Source: Heliocybe sulcata
Lineage: Eukaryota > Basidiomycota > Agaricomycetes > Gloeophyllales > Gloeophyllaceae
Direction of reading: 5' to 3'
Assembly (NCBI GenBank): GCA_004369045.1
Contig: ML213510.1
Span: 690,866-754,865, forward strand
Length of the DNA stretch: 64,000 bases
The notes under the pieces are model-generated. The model saw only the letters and a program-made list of their open reading frames with translations. It ran no database searches and was not told where the DNA came from. The position numbers and the translations under genes are program-made. This document shows positions 9,790-21,770 of the stretch, in pieces (the stretch's first letter is position 1; each line of letters starts with the position of its first letter).

Positions 9790-11613
9790 GGGATCTTCCA
9801 TCTCTTTTCGACTCCTGGTACTGCCGTCTGTCAGTTGATGGGATGCAGCCAGAGCCGAATAGATTTTGGAGGTTCCTCCTTTGCGATTATAATGCATCCG
9901 CGAATCGTATCCAGGCAGCAACGACATGTCTTGGAACCTAAGAGTATACTTTAGGAAGTCTATTACACGGAAAGGGTTTTATAACAAATTATTTTGAAGT
10001 ACATCATAACCATCCGGTGCTCGCAGTGAGGGATATGAAAAGTTGTCTATAGGGCGTTGCGCTGGGCGGAACTTGCACTGGCCAGCGCTCAGTGGCTAAT
10101 AACACAGGGCTATGTTATTTCACATAATGTGGAAACCCGCAACAGTTCAAGTGCCCGTGGCAGTATTTATTGGATCTGGTGTGTCGACACCCGTAGTCGG
10201 CTTGGGAGGTACATGTGCCGAGGCTAGGGACCAGGCCGTAGGCATAGAGGGCCCTAGATTCAAAGGTAATAACAAGTCAACGCTGAAAATGCACGAAGGT
10301 ATCCGCTGCCGATGGAAGCACAGCTGCCGCTCGCATAGGGGAGCTTGCACTTCCAAGCTGTATCATTTAGGAGATAACTTGAGAGCGGTAAACTCGGTGG
10401 CAATGATACACACAGGGATACTTACGGGGTACGACCGTACAACAGACCTGCAGAACTCAACAGAGTCTATCACCATTTAATGGTACCGTGATCAGCAAGA
10501 CTCGGCGCACTGAGGGATATTAGTCGTCCACCGACCCCGAGTAAAGGCTCCGGCCCGAGGAGGTGTCTTCGGAACATGATAGGCTACAGTCTGGCATAGC
10601 GGCGACCAGCCTATTCCTCGGCGCGTACCGGATATGGAGTGCAGTCTACTTGACGTCTTTCAGTCGCGTGTTCTGCCGCCGCCTCGAGGCTTCTTCTCCT
10701 CATAGTTGATTTGACCAAGTGTATGCGTGGCACAGGGACGAGTCTGTTATGCGCTCCTGGCTCCGAGCTTCTCCTATCTTCTCCTGCAGCCGCTTGGTCA
10801 GAGCATCGATGACTGGCCGGAGGCTTACGTGGGTTGTCGGCCAGCATCCGCGGACTGAGGTGATCCAGCACCAGGCCGCCGCACAGTATATGGAATCAAG
10901 TGGCTACGCACGCTTCGCCATAGGAGCGTGCTTATGCGCATTCGTGGATTCGTAAGCCCCAGATGGGCAACCCTTGGACAAGTTTCTAAAATGACGTTGA
11001 AGTCTTGCTGGTCCCCGCGCCTGAAGTGAGCAATCCGAGAGCGACAAGGATGCAACTGCACGTAAAGCTGAGGTTATGCCGTCAGGTGGGTGGAGGAAAG
11101 GAGTAGAGGCATATCCTGGCCAGTTAGGCTCGGGTCACGGAGACGCGTTTCATTGTGCGTCGCGATCGCCGAAGGGAAGCCGGTGGCTGTGCACGAAGGC
11201 GACTCGATGGCCGAGTACAACCAATATCACCGGCGGCGTCGAGGCCGCGGCACCGGGGACTGCTTCATCACTTTACCCTCCGATAACCTCTGCTGTGGCG
11301 GCATCCGTGGCGACTTTGTGTGCAGTGTTCCGAGGGATATGCCACAGAGCAAGCGCAAAGGACTCTTTTTATTCATTCTGGGCCACAAGATGCAGTCCTA
11401 GATGTGTTCCGGGCGGGCGCCGTGCAATGGGCGACCGAAGCCGAGGTGAAGGTACTGAGTTGTCACAGACGACGAGAATAGAAGCAATTCTGAAGCCGTT
11501 GATGAGACTTACTAAGGACATTGGCCAGGGACCGGGTGCGGTATTTAGGAAGCCAGTGCAGTCTGTCCGAAGGATACCCTCCCCCGCCCCCGTCTTCCTT
11601 CTTCTTGCACATC
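9790..11613. other. Long intergenic region between U2 and the MFS gene
   Basis: I see no gene I can support strongly. An ATG-started frame of 122 codons at 10112-10480 is the best candidate and is listed separately. Frames at 10719-10955 and 11076-11669 show no splice support and biased composition. The 3' end, with a pyrimidine-rich tract (cttccttcttcttgc) just before the ATG at 11614, is the MFS 5' leader. Confidence 0.35.
10112..10480 (+). CDS. Hypothetical open frame, 122 aa
   Basis: An uninterrupted ATG-started frame begins MLFHIMWKPATVQVPVAVFI, continues with a Gly-rich part, and ends with a basic Cys-containing part. No family is recognised. The N-terminus could be a weak signal or membrane segment. 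No splice sites or conserved motif support it, so it may be chance. Confidence 0.2.
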   Translation: MLFHIMWKPATVQVPVAVFIGSGVSTPVVGLGGTCAEARDQAVGIEGPRFKGNNKSTLKMHEGIRCRWKHSCRSHRGACTSKLYHLGDNLRAVNSVAMIHTGILTGYDRTTDLQNSTESITI

Positions 11614-13279
11614 ATGAACGGTATGACATCCTACGCGCCCTCGACGACAGAGACAGTCTCGGGGGCTGATACTGAAAAGAGAACGTCGGTGGGGGAGACG
11701 GTCGAGACCATGAAAAGGGAGGCGAAAGAAGAGGCAGCGAAAGAGGACGTGGAATCGGCGCCGGCAGGCCCCCCAACGTACGAATTTCCCGACGGCGGGC
11801 GGGAGGCATGGAGCGTGGTCATCGGAGCCTGGCTCGTGTCCTTTTCCACCTTTGGGTACGTGCCACCCTTCATTTCGTGTCGCGTCTCAGCCCCAGTAGA
11901 TCTCAGCGGTCATCTATGCCACTCTTCGAATACGCGATGCTAACAAGGGACCCACTATCATAGGTACATTAACGCATACGGCGTCTACCAAGACTACTAT
12001 CAGACGCACCAGCTATCAAACTACTCCGCGTCCTCGATATCATGGATAGGTTCCCTCCAGCTCGCCTTCATCTTCTGGGGCGGCGTCATGACCGGCCGCC
12101 TCTTCGACAAGGGCCACATGCGCATCACAGTCTTCGTCGGCTCCGTCCTCAGCGTGTTTTCGTGCGTCCCACACTGTCTTATCACCGCTCTTCTAAATTA
12201 ATCATGATATTTGATTTACCGCTGTTAGGTTGATGATGACCTCCCTCGCCTCGACGTACTACCAAATCCTCCTCTCCCAAGGCGTGGGCCTTGGCCTCGG
12301 CCTGGGTTTGCTCTTTACGCCCGCGATCTCATGCATCTCGCACTGGTTCCGCCGTCGGAGAGCGCTCGCGAACGGCGTGCTCGCGTCGGGCTCGTCGACG
12401 GGCGGGATCATCTTCCCGATCATGCTCAATAAGCTCGCGAATAACCCGAATGTAGGGTATGCCTGGGCCGTGCGCGCGACGGCGTTTGTTGTGCTTGGGT
12501 GTCTTGTGTTGGCGAATTTGCTGCTCAAGACGAGACTGCCGAAGAGGGAGCACGGAATCATTGTAGATTTCAGTGTGTTCAAGGATAAGACATATACTAT
12601 CTATGTCTTGGGTTGTTTCTTCGTGCTATTCGGAATTTACCTGCCCTTTTTCTGTAAGTCTGTCCCGCATTCTGACCCTTTGTGATACTCATAGCACTGC
12701 GCATATAGTCCTACAGCAATACGCGATCCAACAAGGCGTCAATGAGAACCTCGCCTTTTACTCGCTCACCTTCCTCAACGCCGCGTCTGTCTTCGGGCGC
12801 GTGCTCCCGAACTTCCTCGCAGACTATGTTGGGCCGCTAAACGTGCTCATCCCCGCGTGCTTCGTGACGAGCATACTCATCTTTGTCTTGCTCGCGGTCA
12901 AGAGCGCTGCGGGTATGATTGTGTACGCCCTTGTGTTTGGGTTTTTCTCGGGGAGCTATGTGTCAGGTACGTGTTGGCTTCTGCCTCCTTCCCCCCCAGT
13001 TATCTGATTCAGAAAATCGTTGCAGTGATTCCAGCAGGGACCGCTTCGCTCACCACGGACATGGCGACGATCGGCATCCGCATCGGAATGTCGTTCTTCA
13101 TGGTTGGATTTGCAGGGCTCTTTGGCACCCCCGTGGTCGGGGCGATCATCGCGCACCAAGGGGGCTCGACGTACTGGGGCGCCACGACGTTCTCGGGCCT
13201 TGTGTGCTTTATAGGCGTCGGGTTCTTGGTATGGGCTCGGCAGCGGCAGGCGAGGAAGACTGGGTCGTGGCGGGTGTAG
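11614..13279 (+). CDS. Major facilitator superfamily transporter, monocarboxylate-porter type
   Basis: Five exons (11614-11855, 11964-12161, 12229-12653, 12709-12966, 13026-13279) join in frame to 458 residues. After an acidic cytosolic N-terminus comes the block PDGGREAWSVVIGAW, the signature of the fungal monocarboxylate transporter-like (MCT/SLC16) group. A first loop with YGVYQDYYQTHQL and about twelve hydrophobic segments follow. These include a Gly-rich helix (QGVGLGLGLGLLFTPAIS), the HWFRRRRALANG motif and a C-terminal RQRQARKTGSWRV tail. Such proteins sit in the plasma or organelle membrane and move monocarboxylates or related solutes. The substrate cannot be read from sequence. It is convergent with the Kei1 gene. 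Confidence 0.88.
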
Positions 13280-13916
13280 TCGCGCTGTTTGGTTCGATTC
13301 TGGCTCAAGGAGAGGGGAGGATCTTGGGGTTTTGTGTTGGAGCGGGCTGGGTCCCCACATCAATATTCACATCAACATCAACATTAACGTCAACGCCTGC
13401 TGTTCGGGTTCCGCTTGGACTTCGGAAGCTTTCACATGCACGAGACGCCATCTTGCATTATTTATCCTGTTCTTTTTTGTCACGTTCTCATGTTCATGTT
13501 CATCTTGTCTTCGCGGCCCTCATCTTTCCCACTCATCGTCACTTCTACGCGGTCCCACTCACCTTTACGCACCCCCACGGACTCGACTCGCACGTCCTAA
13601 TGCTGTTCAATTTCATCTTGCAATGTACCTGTATGCACCACGCAAGTAGAGGTCGGTAGAGTTACATTAGAGCTGTTAATAGAAACACTGAATGATGAGA
13701 TGATCAAGTCTTGTCAAGACTCGATGATCGATCCGGGGCGTAGTTATATCATACGAGGAATATTACTAGTGACAACAGCCAGCTGGAATGGATATGATAC
13801 AAATGTTCCCTGATGAGATGAGATGATGGAAAGGCGAATGACGTGTGTACCGACTACCGAGACCCAACGTCTCTATGACCTCTACTCTCCCGCGCTCCTT
13901 GCATGACCTTTACTCC
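13280..13916. other. Convergent 3' region between MFS and Kei1 genes
   Basis: It holds the 3' ends of two convergent genes. A degenerate repeat of atcaac/attcac words lies near 13358-13392, and a short atgag-type repeat lies near 13810-13825. No gene seen. Confidence 0.4.
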
Positions 13917-14960
13917 TCACCTGCGGCCTGCGCTGGCGTTCCTACTGCGCTCAGCCTGGGGCAGGAAGGGCGCTCGGTCGCCGTCCTCGTGCTCCGCATC
14001 GTCTTCCCTTGCCCCAGCCTCGAACAGCACCTCGGCGGCCCCGTCCTTGGCGCTCCCATTCCCTCTCCTTGTGCCCCCGTTCGCGGGCGGGCGCGGCGAG
14101 CGGAGGGGGAGGCGGTAGAAGTCGTCTGCGTGGTTCTCGTCGGGGTCTTCTTCGTCGGGGAGGGTGTCGTAGTTGGCCGGGAGGGCGGCGGGGTTGGGCC
14201 GGCTGAGGGGGAGGGAGCGGTAGGAGCCTTTGCGGAGGTGGGAGGCGTAGGAGTAGAGGAGGAGGGCGAAGTATATCTGCCACGCCAAGCAAAGCATACA
14301 TGTTGGCAAAATTGGAGAGCTGTGTATTGGCAGGCACGCACCTTTGCTAGCCAGCCTGCTATGACGAGCGCGAGCGCAGGTCCCTTCTCCTTATTCCAGA
14401 TCATCCTCGCTGCGCGAGAGCGCTCCTCAGGGGAGATGGTGATGTTGATGCCGGAGCGGTGGATAATGTCCTCCTGCGCGGACGAGGAGATGGTGCGCGC
14501 GCCGTCGTGCGGGGTGTAGACCCACCAGACGACGATGAAGAAGACGGTCCACGCGGTGGAGAGCATGTGGTCGGCAAAGAAGAGGTGCGCAAAGTAGAGG
14601 CTGCGCTTGGCGTCTTCCTGGGGGACGGCGGTGTCCGAGTGTTAAGAGTCGAGGGAGGATGGGAGGGGGAGACACGCACCGCTTGGACGGCTTTGAGCCC
14701 CCAGACGAGGGCGACGAGCCCGGCGACGGAGTAGATGTAGAGGCTGAGCTGGGCGAGCGAGCCGCCCGCGCCCATGAGGAACGCGAGCAAGCCGTAGATC
14801 CCCGCGACCTTATTCAGCAGCTGCGCAGATAGTCAGTGGACATTCTGCGGTCGAGGACGGGACTCACAGCGAAGAGGAGGGCGACGACGACGCCTGTTTT
14901 GAGGTCGAGGCAGCCGAGGAAGGACTGGAGGGGCCGCAGCCGCCATTCTGGCCGGAGCAT
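13917..14960 (-). CDS. KEI1: Kei1-like regulatory subunit of inositol phosphorylceramide synthase
   Basis: Four exons (14960-14868, 14820-14680, 14617-14342, 14276-13917) join in phase 0 throughout, giving 289 residues. Kei1 is a Golgi membrane protein that partners with the Aur1 catalytic subunit in making inositol phosphorylceramide, the core fungal sphingolipid. The protein starts MLRPEWRLRPLQSFLGCLDL and has about four hydrophobic segments. The second exon reads GIYGLLAFLMGAGGSLAQLS, the third contains FADHMLSTAWTVFFIVVWWVY, and the last has IYFALLLYSYASHLRKGSYR. A hydrophilic acidic and Pro/Arg-rich cytosolic tail follows. It is longer than yeast Kei1 because of this tail. It shares a 140-bp divergent promoter with the eIF4E-family gene. 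Confidence 0.85.
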
Positions 14961-15100
14961 AAGTTTCATCGAGAGACGCGCATTTCACGTCCACCGACGC
15001 ATTTCGGTGGCGTCGACGCGGTCTTCCGCGGACTGCAGAGTCGCACGCTGGGTCTACCGATCTTTGTCGCCCGAATTTCTGTACTCTATCCTGTACTCTA

Positions 15101-16122
15101 ATGGCCGGCTACTTCTCGAACCACTCCGCCTCCCGCTTCCTCGCCAACGCCTCCCAGAGCAACACCGCAACCGCCACCACAACCGCCGCCGTCCCCACCT
15201 CGCCCGTGCCACCCCGCTCCTCGCGCCTCCCGTCCTCCAAGTTCTCCGCCTCTGTCTCCTCCTCCGGCGACGAGAAGAGCCAGAGCAGAGAGCGCGAGTC
15301 CCACCCCCTGAAAAACACGTATGTTCGTGCATCCGCTTTGCCCCTCCATCCCCCGCATCTCGGTACTAACGCGCGACGTGCTGCAGATGGGTGTTCTGGT
15401 TCCGCCAGCAACGCGCGCCCGGTAACAAAATCACAAACTACGAAGAGGGTATCAAGAAAATATCCTCTGCTGGCTCCGTATGTCCCTTCCCCTCCCTCCC
15501 GCAACTCCTGACCCTAACCCCTCCCAGGTCGAATCCTTCTGGGGCCTCTGGACGCACCTTCACCCACCCTCCGCCCTCCTACCCACCACCGACTACCTCC
15601 TCTTCCACGCCGGTGTCCGCCGCCCCGTCTGGGAGGACCCCCTCAACATCACCGGCGGCAAGTGCATCGTGCGCCTGAAGAAGGGCGTCGCCGACCGCCT
15701 CTGGGAGGATCTCGTCCTTGCTATCATAGGGGAGCAATTCGACGACTGTTCAACTGGGAATGGCGATGGGTGGCCGGAGATATGTGGCGCGACGATCAGT
15801 GTACGGCAGAACGAGGACATCGTGAGCTTGTGGAATCGGCATGACGGCGATGCCAAGGTGAAGGAGAAGATCAGGTGCGTGGCATTAACCTCTGTTATAC
15901 GCACGACGTATGCATATATATACCATTTGCAGGGAGACACTGAGGAGAGTGCTCAACCTCCTACCAACCACCGTCATCGAATACAAGTCGAACAACGGTA
16001 CGTCATCCCTCTTCCCCCTCGTCCCTCTCACCTCACTAACCCTCCGTTCAGACTCTATGCAAGACAAATCCAGCTTCCGAACCACCACCACCACCGACCG
16101 AACACCCCTCACGCCGTCATGA
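15101..16122 (+). CDS. eIF4E-family cap-binding protein (4EHP/eIF4E2-like)
   Basis: Five exons (15101-15318, 15387-15477, 15528-15874, 15933-15997, 16052-16122) give 263 residues. A Ser/Thr/Ala-rich disordered N-terminus of about 75 residues precedes the fold. The core has TWVFWFRQQRAPG, SFWGLWTHLHPPSALLPTTD and GVRRPVWEDPLNITGGKCIV, then RLWEDLVLAIIGEQF. The first cap-stacking position of eIF4E is within the WFRQQRAPG segment and the second is the Trp of PVWED, so cap binding looks possible. The replacement of the usual Trp by Tyr/Phe in the first part is a mark of the 4EHP class, which tends to repress rather than start translation. The C-terminus is a Thr-rich tail. Confidence 0.85.
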
Positions 16123-16372
16123 TCCCTCCCGCCCTCTCCACCCCGAAGTGGCGTGCACTGGCCAAATATCCTTATGAACCGAAATACCAGTGACCGGTAA
16201 TTTTATTGTTGGACAAATGATGTAGCTCTACGCGACCTTTATATTGATGCTTCCTTGCTTCCGTGCTGCGATGGTCGTGGTGACTATTAACCCTGGTCTA
16301 CGATAGTTTTATGTACGGTGATGCGTGCGTGGTTGATCGTGAGCGCCACTTGCTCTGGCATGCGTACTGCAT

Positions 16373-17611
16373 CTACGCTGGCTGCTTCTCATTGATATTG
16401 TTCCCGACACCTTCCTTCGTTCCTGGATCTTCGTCCCCGCCGCGGTCGTGCAATGTCGGTGTGACGGAGCTGGTGCGCAAGCCTTCCTCGATCCGCGCGG
16501 GGACGTGCGTCGTAGCGGGGGACGACGTGTGTTGAGCGTTTTCTGCTGCTAGCTGGGCTTCCCTGCGTCGGCGTCGCCGCGCGAAGGGGTTGAGAATGAT
16601 GGCTGCGAGGATGACGATGCCGTCGAGGAACTAACAGTCTCCCGTGCTTAGTATTTCCCCGAGCAGACAATGAGGACCAGCAGGGAGGAGGGGGGACGCA
16701 CAATGACAAGCGAGTACGTTACGCCTGCGACGACGTCAAACTTCGGTTTGAAGACGAGCGAGAGGTCCGAGAAGACGCCGCCGAGGAGGTCGATGAGCAT
16801 GAACATGACCGAGATGCCGATGACCTCGCGGTGCTTGTAGATCTCGTAGTACTGCGGGCTGTCCACACCCACACCGTCAGTGTCCTCTCAACATGGGAGG
16901 CGGGGAGCAACGGAAGACTTACAACAGCCCAGCGGAGATCACCACCGCGCTGAAGACGCCGAAAAACTGGACAGGGCGCATGTTGCCTGCGTTATACGAA
17001 GGCTAGGAGCTGGAGTAGGATCATGATGGCGCGAATGGGAAAGGGGAGGGGGGACTTGCCCTTACTGCGAAGACCATCCCTGCTTCGAAGCCGCCTAGCA
17101 CGAGGGCGATCGATATGCCTAGGAGGATGCAGGTTTTGAGCGGGCGTTTGGAGCCGTAGTACTGGCACTGTTACACGTTCAAGCAAGCAGAGGAGGGGGT
17201 GGAGGCGGGGGGAGGGGAGAGGGCTGACCTGGGACCACGATATGAGGGAGAACGCGCCGAAAAGCTGCGGCTGAAGTATCAGAGGGATGTTCAGGTCCTG
17301 GACTATCACGTAGACGCCCAGGAATGCTGACGAGCACGTCCACAGGAGACTGCACACACGGGTGTCTCAGCAACTGGACGACCGGATGAATGGGGAGAAG
17401 TGCGCACACGAGCCAGTGCGAGAGTCCCTCGGTATCTTTCGAGCGCCACGTCTTCCATATCTGCGGGATGAGCTGCGCCGTCCAGCATACCGTACCTACA
17501 CCCCCCATTCACTCAATCAGTACATACTTTCGTATTACCGTTTAACCCCGAATAGGTGCGGCACTCACCCATAGTACCCAGGACATTTTCTGCGACCGCG
17601 TTAGCAGGCAT
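16373..17611 (-). CDS. PQ-loop repeat membrane protein
   Basis: The first exon (17611-17569) starts MPANAVAENVLGTMG and joins a second beginning TVCWTAQLIPQIWKTWRSKD, the first PQ-loop motif. The second PQ motif is in SAGLLPQYYEIYKHREVIGI. About seven hydrophobic segments are present in total, including a C-terminal one before NPFARRRRREAQLAAEN and a hydrophilic tail. Proteins of this family (vacuolar basic amino-acid exporters such as Ypq, cystinosin and relatives) move small solutes across vacuolar or lysosomal membranes. The particular substrate is not determinable. The start is chosen because it gives the correct phase into the PQ motif; an upstream in-frame ATG lies in a different frame. 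Confidence 0.82.
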
Positions 17612-18099
17612 GGACCTAAATTATCTATCGTACAAGAAGGAAAGACGGTGAGAAGGGGAGGCAAGAACAGCCGGCATGAATGGTGCAATACCGGACGACA
17701 TGACATACGGATTTCGCTCAGCCGTGCGCTCATTGTTTTATTTAACCGTGAAGTGATCGGCCGTCGTCGGGCCGTCGGCTTTTTAGGCGCTCGTAGAAGC
17801 GCGCGTTACGCCTGCTCTTATGTGCAGACCGATACGCATACTACTGGAGACTTGGAGGGTAGGGATCAGCATGGAACGTCAGCGGGCGGAATCCGTTGCA
17901 TGTTCTTACTATGGAATTCGAGAGGTGCAGTTTCATCTGCACGAGCACTTGCCTCTGATACCAGACAGCGTATTTACGAGACCGGCGCCAGTCATGGTCG
18001 ATACTGCAGATGAGCTGAGAGTGTTGTATAGGTAGCATATATGATGCGGTACTGTTGTACATGAGAGTCCTGGATAGATTCGGGGATAGCTATAGCCTT
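17612..18099. other. Upstream region of the PQ-loop gene
   Basis: No gene seen. On the minus strand a TATA-like ggttaaataaaac lies near 17731-17743, about 125 bp before the PQ-loop start codon. A short GC-rich doublet, ggccgtcgtcgggccgtcgg, lies at 17759-17778. Confidence 0.4.
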
Positions 18100-18563
18100 T
18101 TACTTCGACAGATTGTAGACAGTGTTGCCGTAGTACAGACCCGTGATAGTGGACGTCGCAGCAAGGACTTGGGGGACAGGACCTTTCGCCACTCGGGGAA
18201 GCGAGGACAGGAGAAGGAGAGCAGATGCACCTGAGCGTATGGTCAGTCTCCCAAGCAAGTACGAAGGCAAACGGGATGTGCGTACCGACAGCACCCTCGA
18301 GACCGTTCGCCATCCCCGTCCTAATCCTGTCTGCACTCCAAAGATAGAGGAGACCCACACTATTATACCCAGGTTAAGTCATGCCAAAACTGGAGAGCAG
18401 AGCTCCTCCTACCCTACGCCAGCGACCAAGGAGGGCACCGACCGAGTTCTGGTGAAGCCACTGACACCCCCGACGATGCAGAGGCCTCCCATAACATATG
18501 CAGGGTATGCGGACTACACCCTCGTCAGCGTCGGAGTCCTTCAACGCTGGAAGTACGCACCAT
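18100..18563 (-). CDS. TMEM14-family small membrane protein
   Basis: Four exons (18563-18561, 18513-18413, 18359-18286, 18230-18100) give 102 residues, the usual family length. The protein reads M, then SAYPAYVMGGLCIVGGVSGF, TRTRSVPSLVAGVGVGLLYL, and ends ATSTITGLYYGNTVYNLSK. Three to four hydrophobic segments and the Gly-rich first helix are typical of TMEM14/UPF0136 proteins. Animal members act in the mitochondrial inner membrane in haem precursor transport; the fungal role is less clear. The first coding exon is only the ATG, followed by a 47-nt intron. Without this intron the frame has a stop just upstream. Confidence 0.8.
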
Positions 18564-18743
18564 TGCTGTCGTCGTCAGCGAGTGGTTGGTAGCAAGGCGG
18601 TAGGAACACGGAGAACGTCAGGCCCGTCCAGGGGGACCTGGAATGCGGGGTGAATTACTCACGGCTCCGAGCGGATCGGCTGGATCTTCTGCTTACCGCT
18701 TAGATCCTTCGTAAGATCTCTTTCTGCTATTTGCCTCCTGGAC

Positions 18744-19786
18744 ATGGGTCTCGATATATTGCCGCAGAGTAACGAGGAATATGGAACGAAAGAATACTGG
18801 TATAACTCATCTGTCTTGCTATGAATTTGGCCGATACTTATGATGCAGGGACAAGAGATATGAAAGGTCAGATATTTATTGCCGGACTCGAAATGGAATG
18901 AAATAACTGATCAAAACACCCGTGCAGAGAATCGGACGAGAGCTCCTTCGACTGGTTCAAATCTTACGATGAGATAGCGCCTCTAATACGAGAGCTGATC
19001 CCCGACAAGTCCTCTCGGATACTGATGCTTGGATGCGGCAACTCCAGGCTCTCTGAACAAGTGAGCCATATTCACCGCGTACAGCAAAGACTACGAGGAC
19101 GAATAAAATACAGATGTATGATGACGGATACAAGAACATAGTCAATATTGACGTGCGTTAAGCAGCCTGGCTCTTGCCGCTAATGATTCATTTGACTGCC
19201 CAGTACTCTTCCGTCGTTATCCAACAAATGCGGGAGAGGCATGCAGCTGTGAGACCAGAGATGGAATGTCCGTATCATATTCACTACAGGGACCAGCTTT
19301 GAATTGACGCCGAGCAGGGTACGAGATGGATGTCAGAGCGCTGACATTCGACACCAATTCTTTCGATGTCGCCATCGACAAAGGTAAGGGGGTCGTGTCT
19401 CTCGTGTCATCCACGTTCTCATTTTGCCGCCGTTCAGGGACAATGGACGCTATGATGACATCCAAAGGTGACGTCTGGGTATGTTGAGACCACTCCTTCC
19501 TCTATGTCGTTTACACCGTTCTGTAGGACCCTCCAGAAGAAGTCATCCAAAATTGTACGAAAGAGGTGGACGAAGTCATCAGGTATGAATAAATGCTCCA
19601 ACCCAAGCAGTCGCTATGCCTGAGTACCTGCACAGAGTCCTACGCAAAGGAACAGGGACATTTATCTACCTGACGTTCGGGCAGCCGCATTTCCGTCGGA
19701 GATACCTAACAAGACCGGATACAACACTACAGATAAAAGAACTGGGAGAAGCATTCCATTATTATTTGTACATCATGAAAGTATAG
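18744..19786 (+). CDS. EEF1AKMT4-like class I methyltransferase
   Basis: Nine exons (18744-18799, 18849-18866, 18928-19060, 19114-19152, 19204-19267, 19318-19383, 19438-19478, 19527-19582, 19636-19786) join in frame to 207 residues. Landmarks are EYWDKRYE near the N-terminus, motif I LMLGCGNSRLSE, the acidic post-I block VNIDYSSVVIQQM, MDVRALTFDTNSFDVAIDKG, and the terminal HYYLYIMKV. This order matches the eEF1A lysine methyltransferase 4 group (the methyltransferase part of the human ECE2 locus). The substrate is therefore probably elongation factor 1A, acting in the cytosol. One exon is only 18 nt. It is divergent from the TMEM14 gene, and its stop is 52 bp from the convergent NDUFAF7 stop. 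Confidence 0.85.
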
Positions 19787-19838
19787 ACCATATGCGCCTA
19801 GAACACGTCTACATAAATATCGTCTATGCGGAAGGATC

Positions 19839-21569
19839 TCAGAACAGCACTTTGACGTTTTGATAATACTCCAACATGGGGTTCTCCCCCGTCCTTAGGC
19901 GAGTCTTGCTGAGATCCGCATACGTCTGGAGGAACTCCGCATGGGTGAAAACACTTGACTTGTGTTCACCTACGGGTAAGCCACTGGCAGAAACCACGCC
20001 ATCTACTGGCGTCCTTCTATCCTTCGGGTAATACGAAGAGAAGAAGTCCGAGCCCAGGGACAGGGATGACGCATTGGGCGCGTGCGGCAAGGCCCGACCA
20101 TCGTCAGTCCCGCTGGCCTGGGACGGCCCATGGGGCTCCGAGAGGACGAGCTCATACATGTCTCGCAATCGCTCAAAGTCGGTTGGGAAGAAGATATCAA
20201 AATAGCCTTGTTTGACGAGGAGCGTCGTACACGGCACAGTAGTGTTTCTGAACCTTGTCTGGACAACTGGGGCGTTGTAACCCGGTATGGTGTCAGGCAA
20301 CGAGTGGAAGTCGGAGAGCAGGAGGCGATGTCGGGGGAAGTAGTTGCGCAAAGCGAGGAGCAAGCTCAGAAGCCGTGTAGGAATATACTCTTCTTGGGAG
20401 AGGTTGGGTGCCAACGGCATGCTGGCATAGGCTCTGCGCAAGGCTGAGTACTTCTGGAGAACTGGCCGAATAGGCAGCGGGTGCTTCAAACGTCGCCGCA
20501 CGTCCAGGAATGAGCTGATCAAAGGATCAGAGACTCGCGTATAGTGCATGCCAAAGTCGCCGTTGTGGTCTATGGTAACCCAACCTTGATAAGGTTCAAG
20601 GGTCCGAAGATCATAGCGTATTAGATCATGCGCAAAATTATCCTATAGGTGCGGGTTGAATGCTGCCCACGGAAGATAGAGATTGTACTCACGATAACTT
20701 CCATGGCGATGAAGAAACAAGGAGCGGGCTCTCGTTTTGTCCAGTGGAAGACGCTCTGGTGGTTCACGGTGACACATGGATGGCTCTCGCACAGGCGCTC
20801 TTTCTGCACTTCCACCATTCTTCCGCTGATTTCTACGATATTATATCGAGTGCGATCGTAAACGTCTGGGTGGTTGTTACGGATGTAATCCAAGACGTTG
20901 CACGCCAACGTCCCGTTGCCTGCGCCAATCTCATAGATGACAAAATCCTCGTAAGGGAAGTACTTGAGGAGGTATTCTGAGACGAGGCATTTAGCAATGG
21001 CGTGACCGTACCATGGCTAAGACAATCTATTAGCACCGGGATACAAGGGCCAGCGGCGGAGTGAAGGCGACCTTGAAGAGCTCCGTCGGCGTATGCCATA
21101 TCTGCCTCCCTGGCCCACTCGTGTCATATCCGTAAGAGATGTACTTTTCGGTAACTTTCTTCTCGAAAGATGCGACATTCCGCAAAGAGGGAAAGTCAAA
21201 ACCGGCATCTGGTGGGTCGAGGATGACAGCCTGCCTCGGAAAGTAGCCATAATTGGGATTGTACAACGAATCTTCGATAAAGTCTCGAACAAGCATCCGC
21301 ACTTCTGTCGGTGGTGTGTCCCTGGAATCCAAATCATTGGCGGTCACCGCCGGGTAGCGCACTTGTTCGGGATTGGGTTCCTCCGTAAATAACAGCTCCG
21401 GATTGTAATTGAACTTGTCTTTATGCGCATCTTCTGGGTTGCGTATAGGTCGTTCGGGCCTCGTTTGCTCGTCCTTCCGAACGCGAAGAGATGTCGAGAA
21501 CGCAGAACGTGGGCAAGCACGGGGCGATCTTCTCGCCGCCAACCGAGCAGACCATGCCGCGCGTAGCAT
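19839..21569 (-). CDS. NDUFAF7-like mitochondrial protein arginine methyltransferase
   Basis: NDUFAF7 (MidA in amoebae) symmetrically dimethylates an arginine of the NDUFS2 subunit in the mitochondrial matrix and is needed for early complex I assembly. The start MLRAAWSARLAARRSPRACP is a typical Arg/Ala-rich targeting peptide. The conserved blocks follow: YNPNYGYFPRQAVI, PWYGHAIAKCL, motif I DFVIYEIGAGNGTLACNVL, FFIAMEVIDNFAHDLIRYD, and the C-terminal PDTIPGYNAPVVQTRFR and VKQGYFDIFFPTDFERL. At least four exons are used, with introns near 21077-21010, 20960, 20700-20640 and 20550. The last ~230 codons are one exon. It shares a 200-bp divergent promoter with MMS19. Confidence 0.88.
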
Positions 21570-21770
21570 GCCCCAAGGCAATCAAGGCTTAGTACAGCGC
21601 GCCCAAGAAGTCCGCGAGACCGTCGACAGCGCCTACAGACAGCAGAGTACCCTGAGTGCAGCTCGACGCAAGTAGAGGTCGTGCTATGGGAGCGGCCATC
21701 CGAAAAGCTTGAACCTTTGCCGGCAAAAGCCGACACCTCTTTACCTTCCAGATCTACCAGGGCATCCGCT

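Noticed and set aside
11076-11669. 197-codon plus-strand frame before the MFS gene
   Set aside because: It runs through the MFS start in another frame, has biased composition and no splice support; taken as chance.
12919-13659. 246-codon frame overlapping the MFS 3' end
   Set aside because: Out-of-frame shadow of MFS exons 4-5 that continues into a repeat-rich 3' region.
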